A stretch of DNA of 64,000 nucleotides, taken from positions 101,357,739-101,421,738 of the forward strand of contig CM076259.1 in NCBI GenBank assembly GCA_038380795.1, in the 5' to 3' direction. Position 1 is the first letter of the stretch. The number at the start of each line of letters is the position of its first letter. Below are positions 11,799 through 25,091 of this stretch, piece by piece. The notes below the pieces were generated by a model. That model searched no databases, had not been told where the DNA came from, and saw nothing but the letters and a program-made list of their open reading frames with translations. The position numbers and the translations under genes are program-made. Source of the DNA: Pyrocephalus nanus (lineage: Eukaryota > Chordata > Aves > Passeriformes > Tyrannidae).

Positions 11799-14700
11799 TT
11801 GGCAGTTTTCACTGCTGCTATTTCAGATTCTGTGGGTGGCAGGGAAACAAGCAGGAATTAGGTCAATTTAGCTCTCGCTGCTGCTTGGGAAAGCGAAGAG
11901 CAGCTGCTGAGACAACCGCAGGAGTTATTCCCTCTAGAAGAGCAGACAAAAATTGAAGCTGGGGGATGGGTTAGGACAGCAAGCAGCAATGCGAGGAGAA
12001 GGGAGATCAGCTGCTGGAGTTGCCTAGACTGGGAGTGGGCATTGCCTCAGGTGAATGGGGTATACCTAGCTGCACATTCATGTAAACAAGTCTGGGGATG
12101 TAGTAACAGCATCGTCTTGCATTCTGGGAAGGGAAAAGGAGGGAGATGTGTTTGGTTTCCCCCTGTAACTGCTCTGAAGATGATTCCTCTTCCCTAATCC
12201 TTTTCTGTTGGTATCTGCAGTGTTGAGGCAGGGCTAAAATCTTTATTTATGGAAAAACATAAATGTAGTTTAGTAGTGGCTGGATCTTTGGTAACTGAGA
12301 AGATATAGAGGACTTGGATTCCTAGCTAGAGCATATGCAAAGCTACCTGTAGGACGTGCTTTCTGCAGGGCATCACAGGGATGTTGTAGAGCTTATGGTG
12401 CGGGGGGTGGCCCTTTGGGAAGGAGCAGGTGCAGTGAATAATACACTGCATGGAGACAGGCTGCATTTGTTTCCGGTTTAGGGTGTCTTAATACTTTCTT
12501 TTCTACTCTTCATCCATCAGGAAGAGTTCCTTGGTCCAGTCTCAGTAAGCCTGCAGAACTAGCTTTATCAGCAGGATTGGAAGGGCACTGCAGTGGGTGG
12601 GAGCAGGCAGTAGACAAGGAGGAAAGAAGGTAGCAGCACAGGGAGCCTATGGGGCTGCCCAGCTCTCCTCTGAAACCCAACCTAAGAAGGAAAGATTGCC
12701 TATGATAAATTTAAGATGTCTCTTACTTGCCCCCTTAAGATAAGGCACCTGAAGGTAGATCTTGTCTGGAACTTCACAAAAGAGTACATCCTTACATTCA
12801 TTTGCTCTTTCCCAGGTAGCTGCCAAGGGGGCAGTCAAGCAACCACCATATGCACAGCCCTAAAGATAGGCTGCAATGGTTTTGCTGACAGCAGTAGCAC
12901 AAAAGAGAGAAAGAGAACTTACTCTTCTGTTTTATAATCCATTGACTTTCAGACGTAGTCAATTGGTAAAACAAAACACTCACAGAAAGTCTGGGTTTAC
13001 AGAAGGTGAAAATCTGCCACCAAGAATGGTAATGTTGTTTTAATTATGCCAGTGCTTGAATAAGGGTTGCAAGCAGGCTTTCTGCTCCGCGCTCCAGGGC
13101 TTGATGGGTGCCAGAGTTATTGTCTTTGTATGTCTCACCCAGTCCCACCAGCTGCCAGGACGCAATAAAGTTACATCTGAGTCACTGGTTCCTAAAAGGA
13201 TGACAAGTAGGTTGTGTGTAGCTGAATAGGACAATGCTGGTCCTCCACTGATCCTGCCAGCTCGGGGCTGGACTCGGGCCATAACTGCACGATAAATCCA
13301 AATGAATGCTGTCGGCTGTTTAAGCGAGCTGGTCGGCTGGGGATAGAAGTAGAGAACAAGGCATGCAACTGAAAAGAGGGCTGGGATGCCAACAGAAGAG
13401 CCACTGGCCCTGTTTCAGCTTTCAGCAAACAGAATGGATCACTGGAAAGACACAATGGATGTTGTTTGCAGCCAGGCTGTGCAGGAGAGGGGGGATGCCT
13501 CTTTCTGAGACTGTGCCAGGCAGGCTGGTAGCTGCTGACGTGGGTCACTGGTCTCTGCGTGCTTTGGTCCTATTGACACCACCTCTCTTAGTGACACTGT
13601 GAGTCGCCGAGTTTGCTGTGCAATTGTGGAGAAGTAGGATGCTTTTGAGGTTCTGGTTGGTGTGTTTTTCGGTTTTGCTCTTTTAGTTTGCTTAGACCAA
13701 TAAAGCAACCTGGTGTTGTGGGGGAAAATCTAGCACATATGTACCCGATGGGGCAGATGTACAAGTATCCGTGGAGGTGAGCCTGACCCAGGCCTGCTCC
13801 CCTCCTACGGGTCCACTCTCCAGACTGCATTAGTTCTTGTGGGTGAAGGCAGCCTGCATCTGTGGCTGCTCTGCAAAGTCTGCTGGTGGTGAGCCCAGGA
13901 AGCCTCTGCTCAGGTGCATGGCAGCCTGTGGCGACTCTCCATGCAGCGAGGGGATGCCTGCTGTCTGGTTGCATATCTTGGCATTTCACATTGCTGTTGT
14001 GATGTCTTTTGACTACCTCCTTACCCCAAGGAGAGGTCTGGGCTCCACTCTTCCAGGTGAAACACATAATTCCCAATTTTGCAGATTGCTGGGTTTTCTG
14101 CCTTCTTAGCTTTCTTTCCACACAGGAGGTATGCTCAGGGCTTGAGCACATAAGTCCTCATTTCTCATGCTTAATACTGCCCTGTTTGTTTGCTGATAAG
14201 CTGCATGCGCACTAAAGTAGAATAGGGGAGAGTCTCCTGACAGGATGCTGTATCTTTACCCCATAGGTTAGATTTGGTCGCACAGTCCAAACATAAGTGA
14301 TGTCTTCAGCTGTGACAGAGCTGCTTTCTTCCAGCTTACTTTTATGTTAGTGTGCATTCAAACATAATGCAATGACTTGTGGCAAATGTCTGCAGCACAT
14401 TATTTTACGGTCAAGTTAGTCAAAGTCTAGAATAACAGACAATTACCTGATTGAATATTTAATTTTTAAAAACAATGCCAGAATTTGCATAAAATATTTC
14501 CTACAAATACATTACAATATGATTCCTAGCTTGTAGCTGTGCTTTGAATTTGGAAAAGCAAAGGTATTTTGGTTTTGCAGACAAAAGCTTTAGAGTTCGG
14601 TCCTGACTGATTATTTGTAATGGTTGACCTAGGTTATGGGAACTAGTTCATTAGCTGAGAGAGATAAAAGAGGTGAAAGATAAAGGTCATGCTATCACTA

Positions 14701-16127
14701 GGATTAGTTGGGTGAATTAAAGGACATGTGGAAACACAGCTAATCAGGATAAGGGCCACACAAATGATACCTTCTATGAATATCCTTCAGCACTTTGATG
14801 CCTTGAAATACAACTCCTGCACAAAGCAAGCAGGAGAAGTAAAGATGCCACGTCCAACAAGCCACAGGGCTGAGCACCAAAGGTCAAAGGGATACAAAAG
14901 TAAGTGTTTTGGGGTATTTGACTGTCAGCTAATTTTAAAATTCTGCACTGCAAGGAACATCTTCATGTCCCCTGAAAGCTATTCCTCACTATTTTTCCTG
15001 AAAGCAGTATCTTGCTCTTGCTGCCTGCAGTTATTAACTCCCATCAAGTCTAACTGGATGTGCAGGAAAAGTAAAGGTCCTGCTACAGTAGTGTCAAGCT
15101 TAATTTATATACTGCAAAACCAGAACATCTTTTAAATAATGACTGACAGGCTTACCAGCTCGAATGAACTGGTTTTCTTTAGCAGTGCCGCCAGGGAGAG
15201 GCAGCTCTTTCGGAAAGCACCAGGGTGTTCGCAGTGCTGAAAAGAACATGGGTAGAGGTGAGAGGACAGCAGAGTAACTGGAGAAATGTGGCTGAGGCAG
15301 CTGGTACTAGTGGAGAGGGTGAAGCCTGTCCTAGGCCCTTGCTCCTGCCATCCACTCTATCACTTCAGCATTTGCCACTGCGGTGAGAAGCTGGATACTG
15401 GTGGAGAGAAGCATTTTTGGCACACTGTGTAAAAAATCTTGGGAAGTGCCAAGAGAAACAGGAGTGGTGTAGCATGTTCACATTTGTAATTTGTCTGTGT
15501 TTGAGTAGTGTATCCAGAGAGGAACAGGGTGTGTCAGGTTGGGGCTTAGATGGACTTTTCCTGGGAAAGAAGGCTGCTTGTACAGACTTTACATGCACAT
15601 GGTGTATAGACATACGCATGGAATAGAGCACAGGGAGACATCACCAGATATCTGATCAGTGTGCAAGTGCATTTATTTTTAATTAAAAAAAAAAAAGAAA
15701 ATGAGATTTACTTCTTTATTCTGGCTGCCATCAGGCTCTCTTCATTTACCGTGGGATAACTGAAATGGCGAGATGTTCAAAGCTATATGGAATCTCTGGG
15801 GAAATGGATGATAGCAGTCTGCAACATGTTGCTTCTCAGGTGTATGGAATGTCTAAGAAAGGAGAAATTACAAGGAACTCCTATACACAAAGAAACCTAA
15901 GTGTTAAAAGCAGATTTGGAAGCAGATTTGGTGTAGATGAGTGAGACTGAAAATGATCTTGCAGTAATACACTCTAATTAGTAGTCTGTTAGTAACTAGA
16001 AAGTTAGTGCTTTGTGATAAAAGGATTACAAAAGGCAGAGCTTGACTAGAGTCTGGTTTGAAATAGGTCTTGGAAGAATAAGCATCACCAGAAGCAAATA
16101 ATCTCTGCAACTTAAATGCAGGGAAAA

Positions 16128-16200
16128 CTATAAGTTGGAAAGGACCTCTGGAGGTAACCTGGTCAAGCCTCACAGAGGCTCACTGCAGGGCTGATTTCAC
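16128..16200 (-). mobile_element. CR1 3'-end fragment
   Basis: The plus strand reads TAAGTTGGAAAGGACCTCTG, then GAGGTAACCTGGTCAAGCC, then GCAGGGCTGATTTC. This matches the reverse complement of the CR1 3' untranslated region (consensus form GGTTGGAAGGGACCTCTGGA, followed by a block like GGTCATCTGGTCCAACC). The terminal TAGAATCATAG repeat is missing or decayed. The element therefore lies on the minus strand and has lost its very 3' end. Confidence 0.75.
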
Positions 16201-19200
16201 AGTATTTAGCTTAATAATTAAAAATATTAACATGAAAAGAAGTGCTGAGAATGATTTCCAGAACGTGCCATTTGAAGAGACTACAACACCATCAAAATGC
16301 AGTGGCAATTGCATTGCAGCAATGTTAGGATCTAAAGTAAATCCATGTCCTGCCAGTCATATTTTCTTCTGTACAAGATATCCACATGAAGTGCTCATAC
16401 TGGGCTTATATTTCCCACAGAGCTGAATCTTTCCCTTTCAAAAATCCTGTGCACAGACTTTGAGAAGCATTGTTGTTGCTCCCGTGGTGGGAATTCCTTG
16501 CAGGAGCTTTTCTTCCCAAGAAGCTGTCTAGGAGAGAGCCCAGCTTTTCCTGACTGCTGAGCTGAAACTATTCCAGGTATGTGCTGGTGCAGCTCCATTG
16601 ACTTCTGTGGAACTGCTGTGGCATAAAATGAGGATGAATCAGGCCTGCAGTCTTTCTTCTGAACTATGAATGTCAGTACTAGCCTGGAGAAATACAATTT
16701 TCAGGCTGATGTGGTTTGACACCAAATTCTACAGCAGAGGCACTGGACAGCCCAATGGCTGAATTTACTCCTGTGGGACAGCGATGAGTGATGGGCAGGC
16801 ACTTTTTTCATACACAGAGGCATTCTCTGTTCAGGCTTAGTGACATCCAAACCCGATTGATCTTCATGAAGAGTTGCAGTTTGGGCCCTGTGCCACAGAA
16901 ATCTCTCCCTTTTCTCTCTGCATTACTCATCTTCCTGAGGGCCTTTTGCTCTCAGATTTGCTGCTGCTGTTTCTGGAAAGCATCCTATTGTAGAACCTGC
17001 AGAGAACACGCACCTTCCATCATGCGGTGAAAAAGGCCCAGATTCCCATTGTCAAGTCCACAAGCAAAACAGACTAAAAATGGAGAAGAGCAACACCTTT
17101 GCTAAATCATGCTAGCATGTTAAGGATTTCGTTTTATATATATATAAACTAAAATGAGCACAGTACTCTGAGAAGGAAAAGCGATATTCTAATGAGACAA
17201 ATAACTCTGTTCTCACTGCTGAAGGGTCTGGGGTTATGGACCTTCAGGCACCTAACAGTAGGGCTTGTGTGTTTATATCCCGCATCTTAAGCTCAAGGAG
17301 GAAGTTGGGGCTGTCTAAAGTGTTCCCTGTTGTTACCCTGTTCATTGCTAACAAGTGCTGCCCGCTGTAAAGAGGGCAGCAGAAACCCTCCAGTCACCAT
17401 TTGGGTCCCCACTTCAGAAAAGTGGTACCAGGAGAGGTCATTTTCATGTCTCTTGTTTTCCACTCTCCAAACGCAAAACTGCTGTCTCCTTCAGAGGAGG
17501 AGTGTGTGTGACCTCCCTTCTGGCTGTATACAATGTAACCTGTTTATGGCAGGGAGATGTGACACATGGTCCTGGAAGGTCAAGCAAGATTGTCATCTTG
17601 TTTCTGCTTAGCCTTCAAGTAATAATTTTCAGCTACTAATGGCTATGATTTGTTATGTTTAAGCTGTAATAACATACTGCTCAAATTAATGAAGTCCTAC
17701 TTCCAGTACTCTAGGCTAACCAAAACTTAACTCTTAAGAACTCTGCTTAGGGCTTAACTGTTTGCTAGGGTTGTTATGCATCAGATTATTAAAAAAAGAA
17801 CGTAATAACAAAAAGTAAACCCACCAAGTGTTACAGAGTGAAATTTCATTATGGTTTCTGTAATACTTGGTAAACATTTGTTGAAAAAGCTCATAATTCA
17901 AGCCTTTTTTAACACAAGTAACAAATTACAGTAATTTTCAAAAGCATCATGAAACAACAATTGTAAGACCATCTGAAGCTAAAGAACCCCTAATGAGATG
18001 CAGTGCTTGCGATAGCAAGACAGACAGAAAATCTATACAGATAATTAAGAAATTATCAATTTGAGAGAAGTTTAACTATCTTTTACATTCTTGTCTGTGG
18101 AAGCCAATACATGTAACTTGCCTCTCACATCTTCTCCACCTCTGATTATTTAACAATAACACAGGAATTGCTACAGTGTAAAGAGGCATCTGGGAATAAA
18201 GCATGGGGGCTCAAGCATTGGTTAACACTGTCTAACTGACTCTTCTATTGGCAGAGCTAAAATTCCAGTACAAAATACTAGCCTCAGGGGTAAACAAACT
18301 CAGAAAGACTTTAAGAATATTTTTCAGAAATAACACTATGATGCTTACAATGGACAAGAAAAGAAGAATAATAAGTGCCAGCAAAATCATGATGTCCTGA
18401 TTTGGTTTGCGCTGTGCCTAGAATTGCTTTTACCCACTCTATCCTTTTATTCTCTCCTTATAGTATGAAACCCAGTGATTTTATTATACAAGTGTCTCAC
18501 AGATAAAAAGGAATCAATAATATCTCAGCTACAGATTTCTGTGGAATAGACAGATCTTTTAGTATATGTCAAAAAAAAAAAAAAGTAAGAACCCTCCCAC
18601 AAATGCCATTCTTGGTAAGATGTGTAGGGACCCTCAGAAAATCAGGTTATATATGCAATGAACACATATGAGAGAGCATCTGTTATTATATAGATAATAC
18701 TATTTCAATGAGGACCTGTCTTCTTTAGAAGAAGTACTTTTGGAACAAAAATAATCCAAGATAATGAGCCAGTTGAAGCCCAGTTGCCAGGCCTGCTTAG
18801 ACTAGAGCCTTTTGGGGACTGAAGAGAAAACAAAGGAATTCATGACTCTGAGTTTGAGAAGAAAAAGATAGGGCAGTGCTGTGGGAGTGCCTGCTACAGT
18901 CCCTCTGTCTGCCACAGTGTGACCCCAACACATTTATCACTGAAGTAGGTCATTCCATATCTGCTCTTCAACAGGAAAAAAACAGTCTGACTAAAACATA
19001 TCTTTTAAAGACCAGTTTTAACTAATAAACTCTGCTGCTTTACGTCTGAATAAAAACTAAGGCATTTTGTTTTGAGGGAGTGAATCTCACTGTTGTCCCT
19101 CTTCTTCCCTCTTGGCCTTCTCTTTCCCCCCAGTTTCTCTTCTCCCAGTCCTCCCAAAATAATGTATCAGGATCTGAAAGCAGTTCAGTTAGGTAAACTA

Positions 19201-20373
19201 TTGCATCACTTATGTTGGTGTTAGATTCCTTACTACCAGAACAGTGGGGAGATCATAGCTGTGCAGTGTGATACATATTGCTGGGATTGCACAATGATCT
19301 TAAATTACCATTCTAATGCAAATAAAAATATGTAAATGATATCACCCCTGATGAATGTAAAACTTAGCCAAGCAAATATGTGAGCGCCAATAAAAAGCTA
19401 GATGCCTTTTTCTAGGATAATAAAGACTTGCTAATTTGTCTCCATTTTTAGGAAGTAAGAAAGAATCATTGTAGTGATACAAGCACATTTTATCTGAAGT
19501 GCTTCTTTATCAAATGTAATTATACAAAGATGTATTCTTATTCAGCCTAACTTCAGCAGTTTAAGAGTTTTCATTTATCATCGAGAAGCCAAAAGTAAAG
19601 GAGTCTCATGGTAACATGAAGGAATGAAGAGATTCTACCTGAGATTTCAGAGTTCAAGTCTTTCTCCTGCTCTCAGATTCATGGCCAAGTTCTTTGTGAG
19701 CAGCCCCACAGTGTTAGATGCATTAGATTACTTAGATTGGGCATCTCTTGATAATTTATTCTTCAAAACAGTAAACTTGCTCCTGTCAGTGGCCTAGAAA
19801 TAGTGAAGGAACTGTCTAAATTATTTCCGTGAAGTATTCTTTAAACTATACTAAAAAAGGATAGTAAAATATTGCTTATGCTGGCTGTGGCTTTCCCTTG
19901 GTGCCTTGCTGTGTGGGTCATTTTGGTTGGGTGAGAAAGGGGAGTAGTATGATTATGTCATGCAGATTGCATTACAGAAGTAACTAACTTTTTCTGCATA
20001 GTGATGGAAAATGGTGAATTCAGACTGCTGAGATGGTTATGCTTTTTGATTACTAAATAAACTCTCAAATTTAATGCACCTTTTTTCCCTTCAAACTTTG
20101 CTGTGATCTGTTTGCATTATAAAAATCATGGAAATTTCCATCATGTTTATATAGCTTTGTAAAGGACCCACACAGCATGAGTGATTTTCAGAATTCTACA
20201 GAGCCAAACCTTGAGTACTGCATTTGTCGCTGCAGTTTTATTTTGAGCAGGTCCTCAGGATCCCTGCTGCTGGCTGGCTTATCTGTAAGTTTCCTCCCCT
20301 TAGACCAGTCTGATTCTCCACTGTAGGTCTGGAAGAAGTTATTCAGACCACCTCAGTGTCTTCAGGCTGTGTC
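16201..20373. other. 4 kb without a recognisable gene
   Basis: This is AT-rich unique sequence with no open frame that resembles a protein. A short (TA)6 lies near 17135-17146 and an A14 run near 18571-18584. From about 17.7 to 20.2 kb there is no ATG-initiated open frame of 60 codons on either strand, the longest such gap in the window. That fits relaxed AT-rich DNA and carries no other visible signal. Confidence 0.6.
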
Positions 20374-20624
20374 CATCTGCATCATTCCTGACAGCTGATT
20401 GTCTATATTCTTCCTAAAAACCCCTGGTGACAGAACCCCTAGTGTCCCTTGAAAATTTATTCAAGTAATTTCCTGTTCTTACTGCTCTTTTCCCCTTACA
20501 CCTAACCTAGATGTCTTCTGCTACAACTTAATTATTCCTTAATTGCTCCCATTATTTCTTGTCCTATCCTCTCTATTCCTGGAGCACAGTTTCTTTCTCC
20601 TTGCTGTAATCTTTTATGTACTTG
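20374..20624 (-). mobile_element. Ancient CR1 fragment
   Basis: The plus strand shows, in order, degraded versions of reverse-complement CR1 blocks: CATCATTCCTGACAG near 20380, TTCTTCCTAAAAACCCCTGG near 20412, CCTAACCTAGATGTCTTCTG near 20502, TTTCTTGTCCTATCC near 20555, and TTTTATGTACTTG ending near 20624. The 'TTCTTGTCCTATCC ... TTATGTACTTG' spacing is characteristic of old amniote CR1 3' regions. Divergence is clearly higher than in the copies at 35930-36855 and 62377-62491, so this insertion is much older. Confidence 0.7.
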
Positions 20625-22661
20625 TGGCTTAACATGAAAGTTGCATGGAATATTTCAGTCAAATTCCACTAATCATTCAGAATTTTGGGGAGAAAAAGAA
20701 GAGAGAAAATAGGGACTTAAAACTTTGTGAAGAAGACTTCTAAATATGTGGAAGTCATCTCTAACCACTGACAGGCTCTCGATCTCTGCTCTGAATGCTA
20801 AAATGTGAAATAGTTTGGACCAGGTTTCCATCTTGCTTATGTTCATTTTAGACAAAAGCTGTTCAGTGGAGTGATCCCTAATGGGAATGAAAAAGTTTAA
20901 GATGGTGATGTCTTGTGTTCTTTACCACCCTGGAGAAGAAAATCATGACTGGGAAGTGGTTGCATGCCCAGTGTTAAGTAGCAACAACAGCAATAGTATC
21001 TCTGAATTCTGCACTGGGGGTAAAATACTCTCTGTCTTGTGGTTTTAAGTATGTCTGGAGTTCTGCTTTCCAGAGTTTTGTATTGCATTGTGGCTTTCAA
21101 AGACCCTAAGTCCTTGAAGTAGTGGAAGTGCAGGATCTCAGAAACCTTTGTGGCTCACTGTTGTGTAAACACCACCAATCCCAAAATGATGCATGTGCAG
21201 CGGCAGGGGTAGGAGTGGGAGGATAAGGGAGGAAGGTGGGGGTCTGAGACTGCAAGAAAATGGGACAATTAGGCATGAACCCAGACCTGACACCCTGCCC
21301 TGATTAATTTAACAATAATTAAAGACTTTCAGTGGAGATCAGCGTTCTGCCGGTTCCCAGCCGTGCAGAGAAGGATGAGTTGTGCAACGGTAACCAGCCT
21401 CTATTCATCACAGGCAACACACACAGCAATTACCAGTGCTGTCTATAAACTGAAGCAGACTTTTGCATTAATTGATTTACTGGGACCTTTTATTCCCTTT
21501 CTCTTTTGTTTCCTTCTTTTGTCCCTTACGTTTTTATTTGAAGGGCTGGTTCGTTTGGCCACATTGCGCAGCAGTGCCTGGCCATGGGGGATGTGTCCTT
21601 GGGTTATAGGGTGGAGCTGCCCAGATCTGAGACACTGTGCTCTGCAACTGTCCCATCCTTTTGAGTCATGTTTCGCGGGGTGCTGCCTGTGAGACAGTCT
21701 TTCTTCTGCAATCCGCTGTAGTAAGCAAAGTGGATTAGACATCCACTCTTTCTACCTCCCTTCTCCACACCTCTTCTTGCACTCCTCTGTTTTCAGCAGT
21801 GTTGTCGTTTGCCTCTCATTTCATGCTGAATATGAGAGAGAAATCTCATTATTTCTGACTTAGCTATTCACATATGTCTCTCTACAACATGTCATGCCAG
21901 TTGCCAGCTTGTTACAACATCAGAAGAAGAATTCAAAGTGCTGATTTATCTGCTATTGGAAATGTCTCTAGGGATGAAAGCAGATATGGGAAGAAGGGGG
22001 AAAAGAAGAGAACACAGGGGAGGCAGCACAGGGCTGCAGCTTTCCAGGACAAAAATCTATCCTTATCTTAGTTTTCTTGTTTATTTGCTCCTGTTCTGCT
22101 AGGTGGACAGGCAGAATGATCAATGGATGTGAAATAACCAAAGATGTAATGGGCAGGAGGGTTTTTTTATCTGTGAAGGAAAACTGTGGCAGAAGGATGC
22201 TACGAAGTCTGGCTATTAGCTGTTGAACAAAAAGAAGAGAAAAAAAAAAGAAAAAAGTTTGATACTTGATCCCAGTCTTTTGTTGGAGAAAACAGTAGTT
22301 TTATTTTAGAGCTGAAAGGCTTCCAAACACAAAGAACACCCGTCCGCTCCTTGCATTGAATATTGGAATCAGATGTCTAGTTTTGGTCCTCTGTGTATGC
22401 TTTTTTGTTTCATGTGTCTGGCTCCCTTTATCATTTGTTGCTGAAGTGGGCAGTTGATGACATCTGTAGCCATGGGCATGACATTTCTAGCTGTACTCAC
22501 AGATTTGGTATCCTCAAACCTTGGTATGTATTTTGCATGAGCATGTAGCAGTTCTAATGAGAGATTACCAGCTTCTTTATGCAAAAGACACAGACAACTG
22601 AGGAAAGAAGGCATCTCTGGAGAGTATACAGGCCAATACCTTCTCAAGGTAGAGGCAGATG
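20625..22661. other. 2 kb without a recognisable gene
   Basis: This is unique sequence between two minus-strand CR1 fragments. Open frames such as 21363-21692 (+) and 21443-21742 (-) overlap each other antisense and resemble no family. A purine-rich block lies near 22230-22256. Confidence 0.55.
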
Positions 22662-22825
22662 CAGCAGGTTGCTCAAAACTGTGTTCAGCTGGATTTTCAG
22701 TATCTCAAAGGACAGAGACTCCACAAGCTTGCCAGCCAACCCGTGCCAGTGTTTTACCCCCTTCACCACAAGAAAGGTTTTTTTACTGTATTTGATTTTG
22801 TGCCCAGGACATGTACCTGCCTGTG
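22662..22825 (-). mobile_element. CR1 fragment (3' third)
   Basis: The plus strand carries the recognisable reverse-complement CR1 series: CAGGTTGCTCAAAACTGTGT, then GACAGAGACTCCACAAGCTT, then CCAACCCGTGCCAGTGTTTT, then CCTTCACCACAAGAAAGGTT, then GATTTTGTGCCCAGGACATG. In intact copies these correspond to '...GGAGACTCCACAACCTCTCTGGGC...CTGTTCCAGTG' and following blocks. Neither the 3' hallmark repeat nor further RT sequence is attached, so the copy is truncated on both sides. Confidence 0.8.
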
Positions 22826-24992
22826 GCAGACATGTGCTGTCCCTGTGTGGGAGTGGCAGAGCGTAGGTAGCCACAGAGATGTACCTGCAGGTGCCAAAAA
22901 GATGTATTGCTGCTGCCTAGCCTCATGTCCTGTGGGAAAGAAGGCACTAGGAGATAGCATGCAGTGGTGCTATGTGTTTGTGGGGAATTGGAAGCTTTCA
23001 GTATCCAGAGGGAAAGGCAGCACAACCCAGTAATGCTGTGTGGCAGTTCTGTTATAAAAACGCTTTCTGGCTTTCTTCTAAAATAGGAAATAGTTGGCTT
23101 CAGTTTCATTTTTTTGGGGGGGAGGGGGCAAATATGCTTTGCCCAGTCTTGCAAATATAGGTTATGTATTAGAATGTATGTTCTTCTGTGGGTAATATAA
23201 AAAAATGATTCCTACAGCTTTTAAGCCACACATGAATCTAAATGGTTAAACTACCAGAGAACATTAAACAAACCAGTGAAGTGGTTAAACTACTTTCCTC
23301 AATGCTTAGAGGGATGTTGTGAAAACAAACTGATATTTATGCAGTTCTTTGAAGGTTTAAAGTGTGCATTATTTATTTACTGTTATCATCAGAGAAGTGA
23401 TTGATAGCTTCTGCTTATGCTGGTATTGACATGAACCTGTGAATAATATATATCAGAAGAATGTCAGTTTGTCTGCAAATGGAAAAACCAAATGGAAGGG
23501 ATCCTTTGAAATGATAAAAAAATAAGAAAACAAAGCTATGGAGCAACCTTAAAAACCTATTGCAGTGTTAAAATTTCTACTAAATGTGTGTTCTGTGTTA
23601 TCAACAGCCTTGCACACTGGCTAGTGAGGTCTCAAATCTTCATATTTTCACACAGGGAGCATTTTTCATTCAGAAAGAAATTACAAACAAAAAACTCCAT
23701 TAGTATTTTTAAATTAATAGAAGACTAGCAGTAACTCTCTGTGACATCTACTTAATAAGCTGTTGAAGTGATTTAGTGATCAATAAGCACTGACATTCCA
23801 AAAAGGGAAAGGCAAACTTTGGCACTCCTTTTGGCACTGCCCCCTGCCTCTTTGCTGTGTGGGAGGTAAGAGGGACACCCCTGGGAACCTGGGTCTGCTC
23901 CAGCCAGAACACTTCTGCCATTGCTTCCAGGAGGCTGCTGGGAGGAACTGTGCAACAGAATTCTCTGAAACGTTGATTGAGCAAAACATTTATCTCAGGC
24001 AAGAAGGATAAGTCTACTCCAATGTGGGCATAAGTTTAGGCTCCTTGTATACAACTGGCTTGTGCTTATTCCCTTTTTGTGTCTTAAGCAGAGTTGTGTG
24101 TAACTCATGAGGAGGGAAGCATGCAGGATCTGGCTTTCTCTTGCTTCAAGGAACAGGCTTTGGTACACATGCTGAAAGCTGCCATTATATGGATGTGAAA
24201 AGCACACATCAAGAGAAGCCTCCATCGTACACAGAACACATTGCTTCTCCTGGAACATATTTAACAATAAAAAATAAATTCCTCAGGTTGTAACCTCTGC
24301 TTCCCTTTCAAAATATCTGACAATGCACAAATAATTATGGTTTTCCATGTTAACACAGAGAGTTAGAAGGCACAAACAAAACATTCACTGAGAGTAAATC
24401 CTTCTGTGAAGGACTTTCTCTCCTCCTCAGTGTAAGGCCCTGTGCTTGTGGTTAACCCCTGTGTCACTGGTCCTTGCTCAGCCCCACTCCAGAAGGACAT
24501 GCAGGCATCATGGTGGCGATGGTGGCACCAGCAAAATGATGACCCAGAGACCACTGGAACTGGGGCAGGATGGCCTGTGGGTGTCCCCAGGTGCACCCCC
24601 CAGGTGTCCCTTGTGCTGCCAAAGTGAAAGAGCTGCCTTGGCTCCTCTGCTCTTGCTGCCTATGAAAAATGTCATACAAGATATGATGAGATGAGACCTG
24701 TCAGGCTTCACTGAAGGACGTCTGAAAATGCAAAGGATTTAGTAGGGAACTGCTCTGTCTGAGAACCTTACTGGAGGATGTGGAAGGGTTGGAAATGCCT
24801 GCTTAAATGCTCTGCAACAGCTGACCCTACAGAAAGGAAAATTTTCTGTTCCACGAGGTCACTGAGTGATGTCTATCCTGGTGCCTGGTGAGGCCATGCC
24901 TGAAAGTCTGAACTGCATGATGACTTCTCCGTGCCTTCTCTCCAGACATCTCTGCCCCAAGTATCTACATACAAACATGCAGGCCCATATAT

Positions 24993-24998
<6 letters not shown>

Positions 24999-25026
<28 letters not shown>
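24999..25026. repeat. (TG)14 microsatellite
   Basis: There are fourteen uninterrupted TG units, then TTGGATGC, then an AT-rich imperfect palindrome (25041-25091). The alternating purine-pyrimidine run can adopt Z-form DNA. It is probably polymorphic in length. Confidence 0.95.
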
Positions 25027-25027
<1 letters not shown>

Positions 25028-25040
25028 TGGATGCTTGTGA

Positions 25041-25091
25041 ATATATATGGCATGTGTATGGTGTATGCCATATGTCATATGCCACATATAT
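25041..25091. repeat. Imperfect AT-rich inverted repeat
   Basis: The left arm ATATATATGGCATGTG pairs imperfectly with the right arm CATATGCCACATATAT around a core of TATGGTGTATGCCATATGT. A nested GGCAT...ATGCC pair is also present. It may have arisen by slippage beside the TG repeat. Confidence 0.5.

Larger units (their letters stand above)
985..16127. other. 15 kb without a recognisable gene
   Basis: Stop codons are frequent in all six frames and no open frame resembles a known protein. The longest, 187 codons on the minus strand at 13588-14151, is close to the chance expectation for 64 kb and shows no domain or repeat. The interval contains an A/T homopolymer block (2127-2163), an (AC)10/(TG)5 pair near 2.85 kb, a T/G-rich simple-repeat tract (11188-11285) and a tight CpG cluster (11764-11798), each listed separately. 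Old decayed repeats may remain that I cannot recognise by eye. Confidence 0.6.

Noticed and set aside
13588..14151. Longest open frame in the window, 187 codons, minus strand
   Set aside because: Its length is about what chance predicts for the longest open frame in 64 kb. It lies in locally GC-richer DNA with fewer stops, overlaps other open frames on both strands, and shows no recognisable domain or compositional sign of a real protein.
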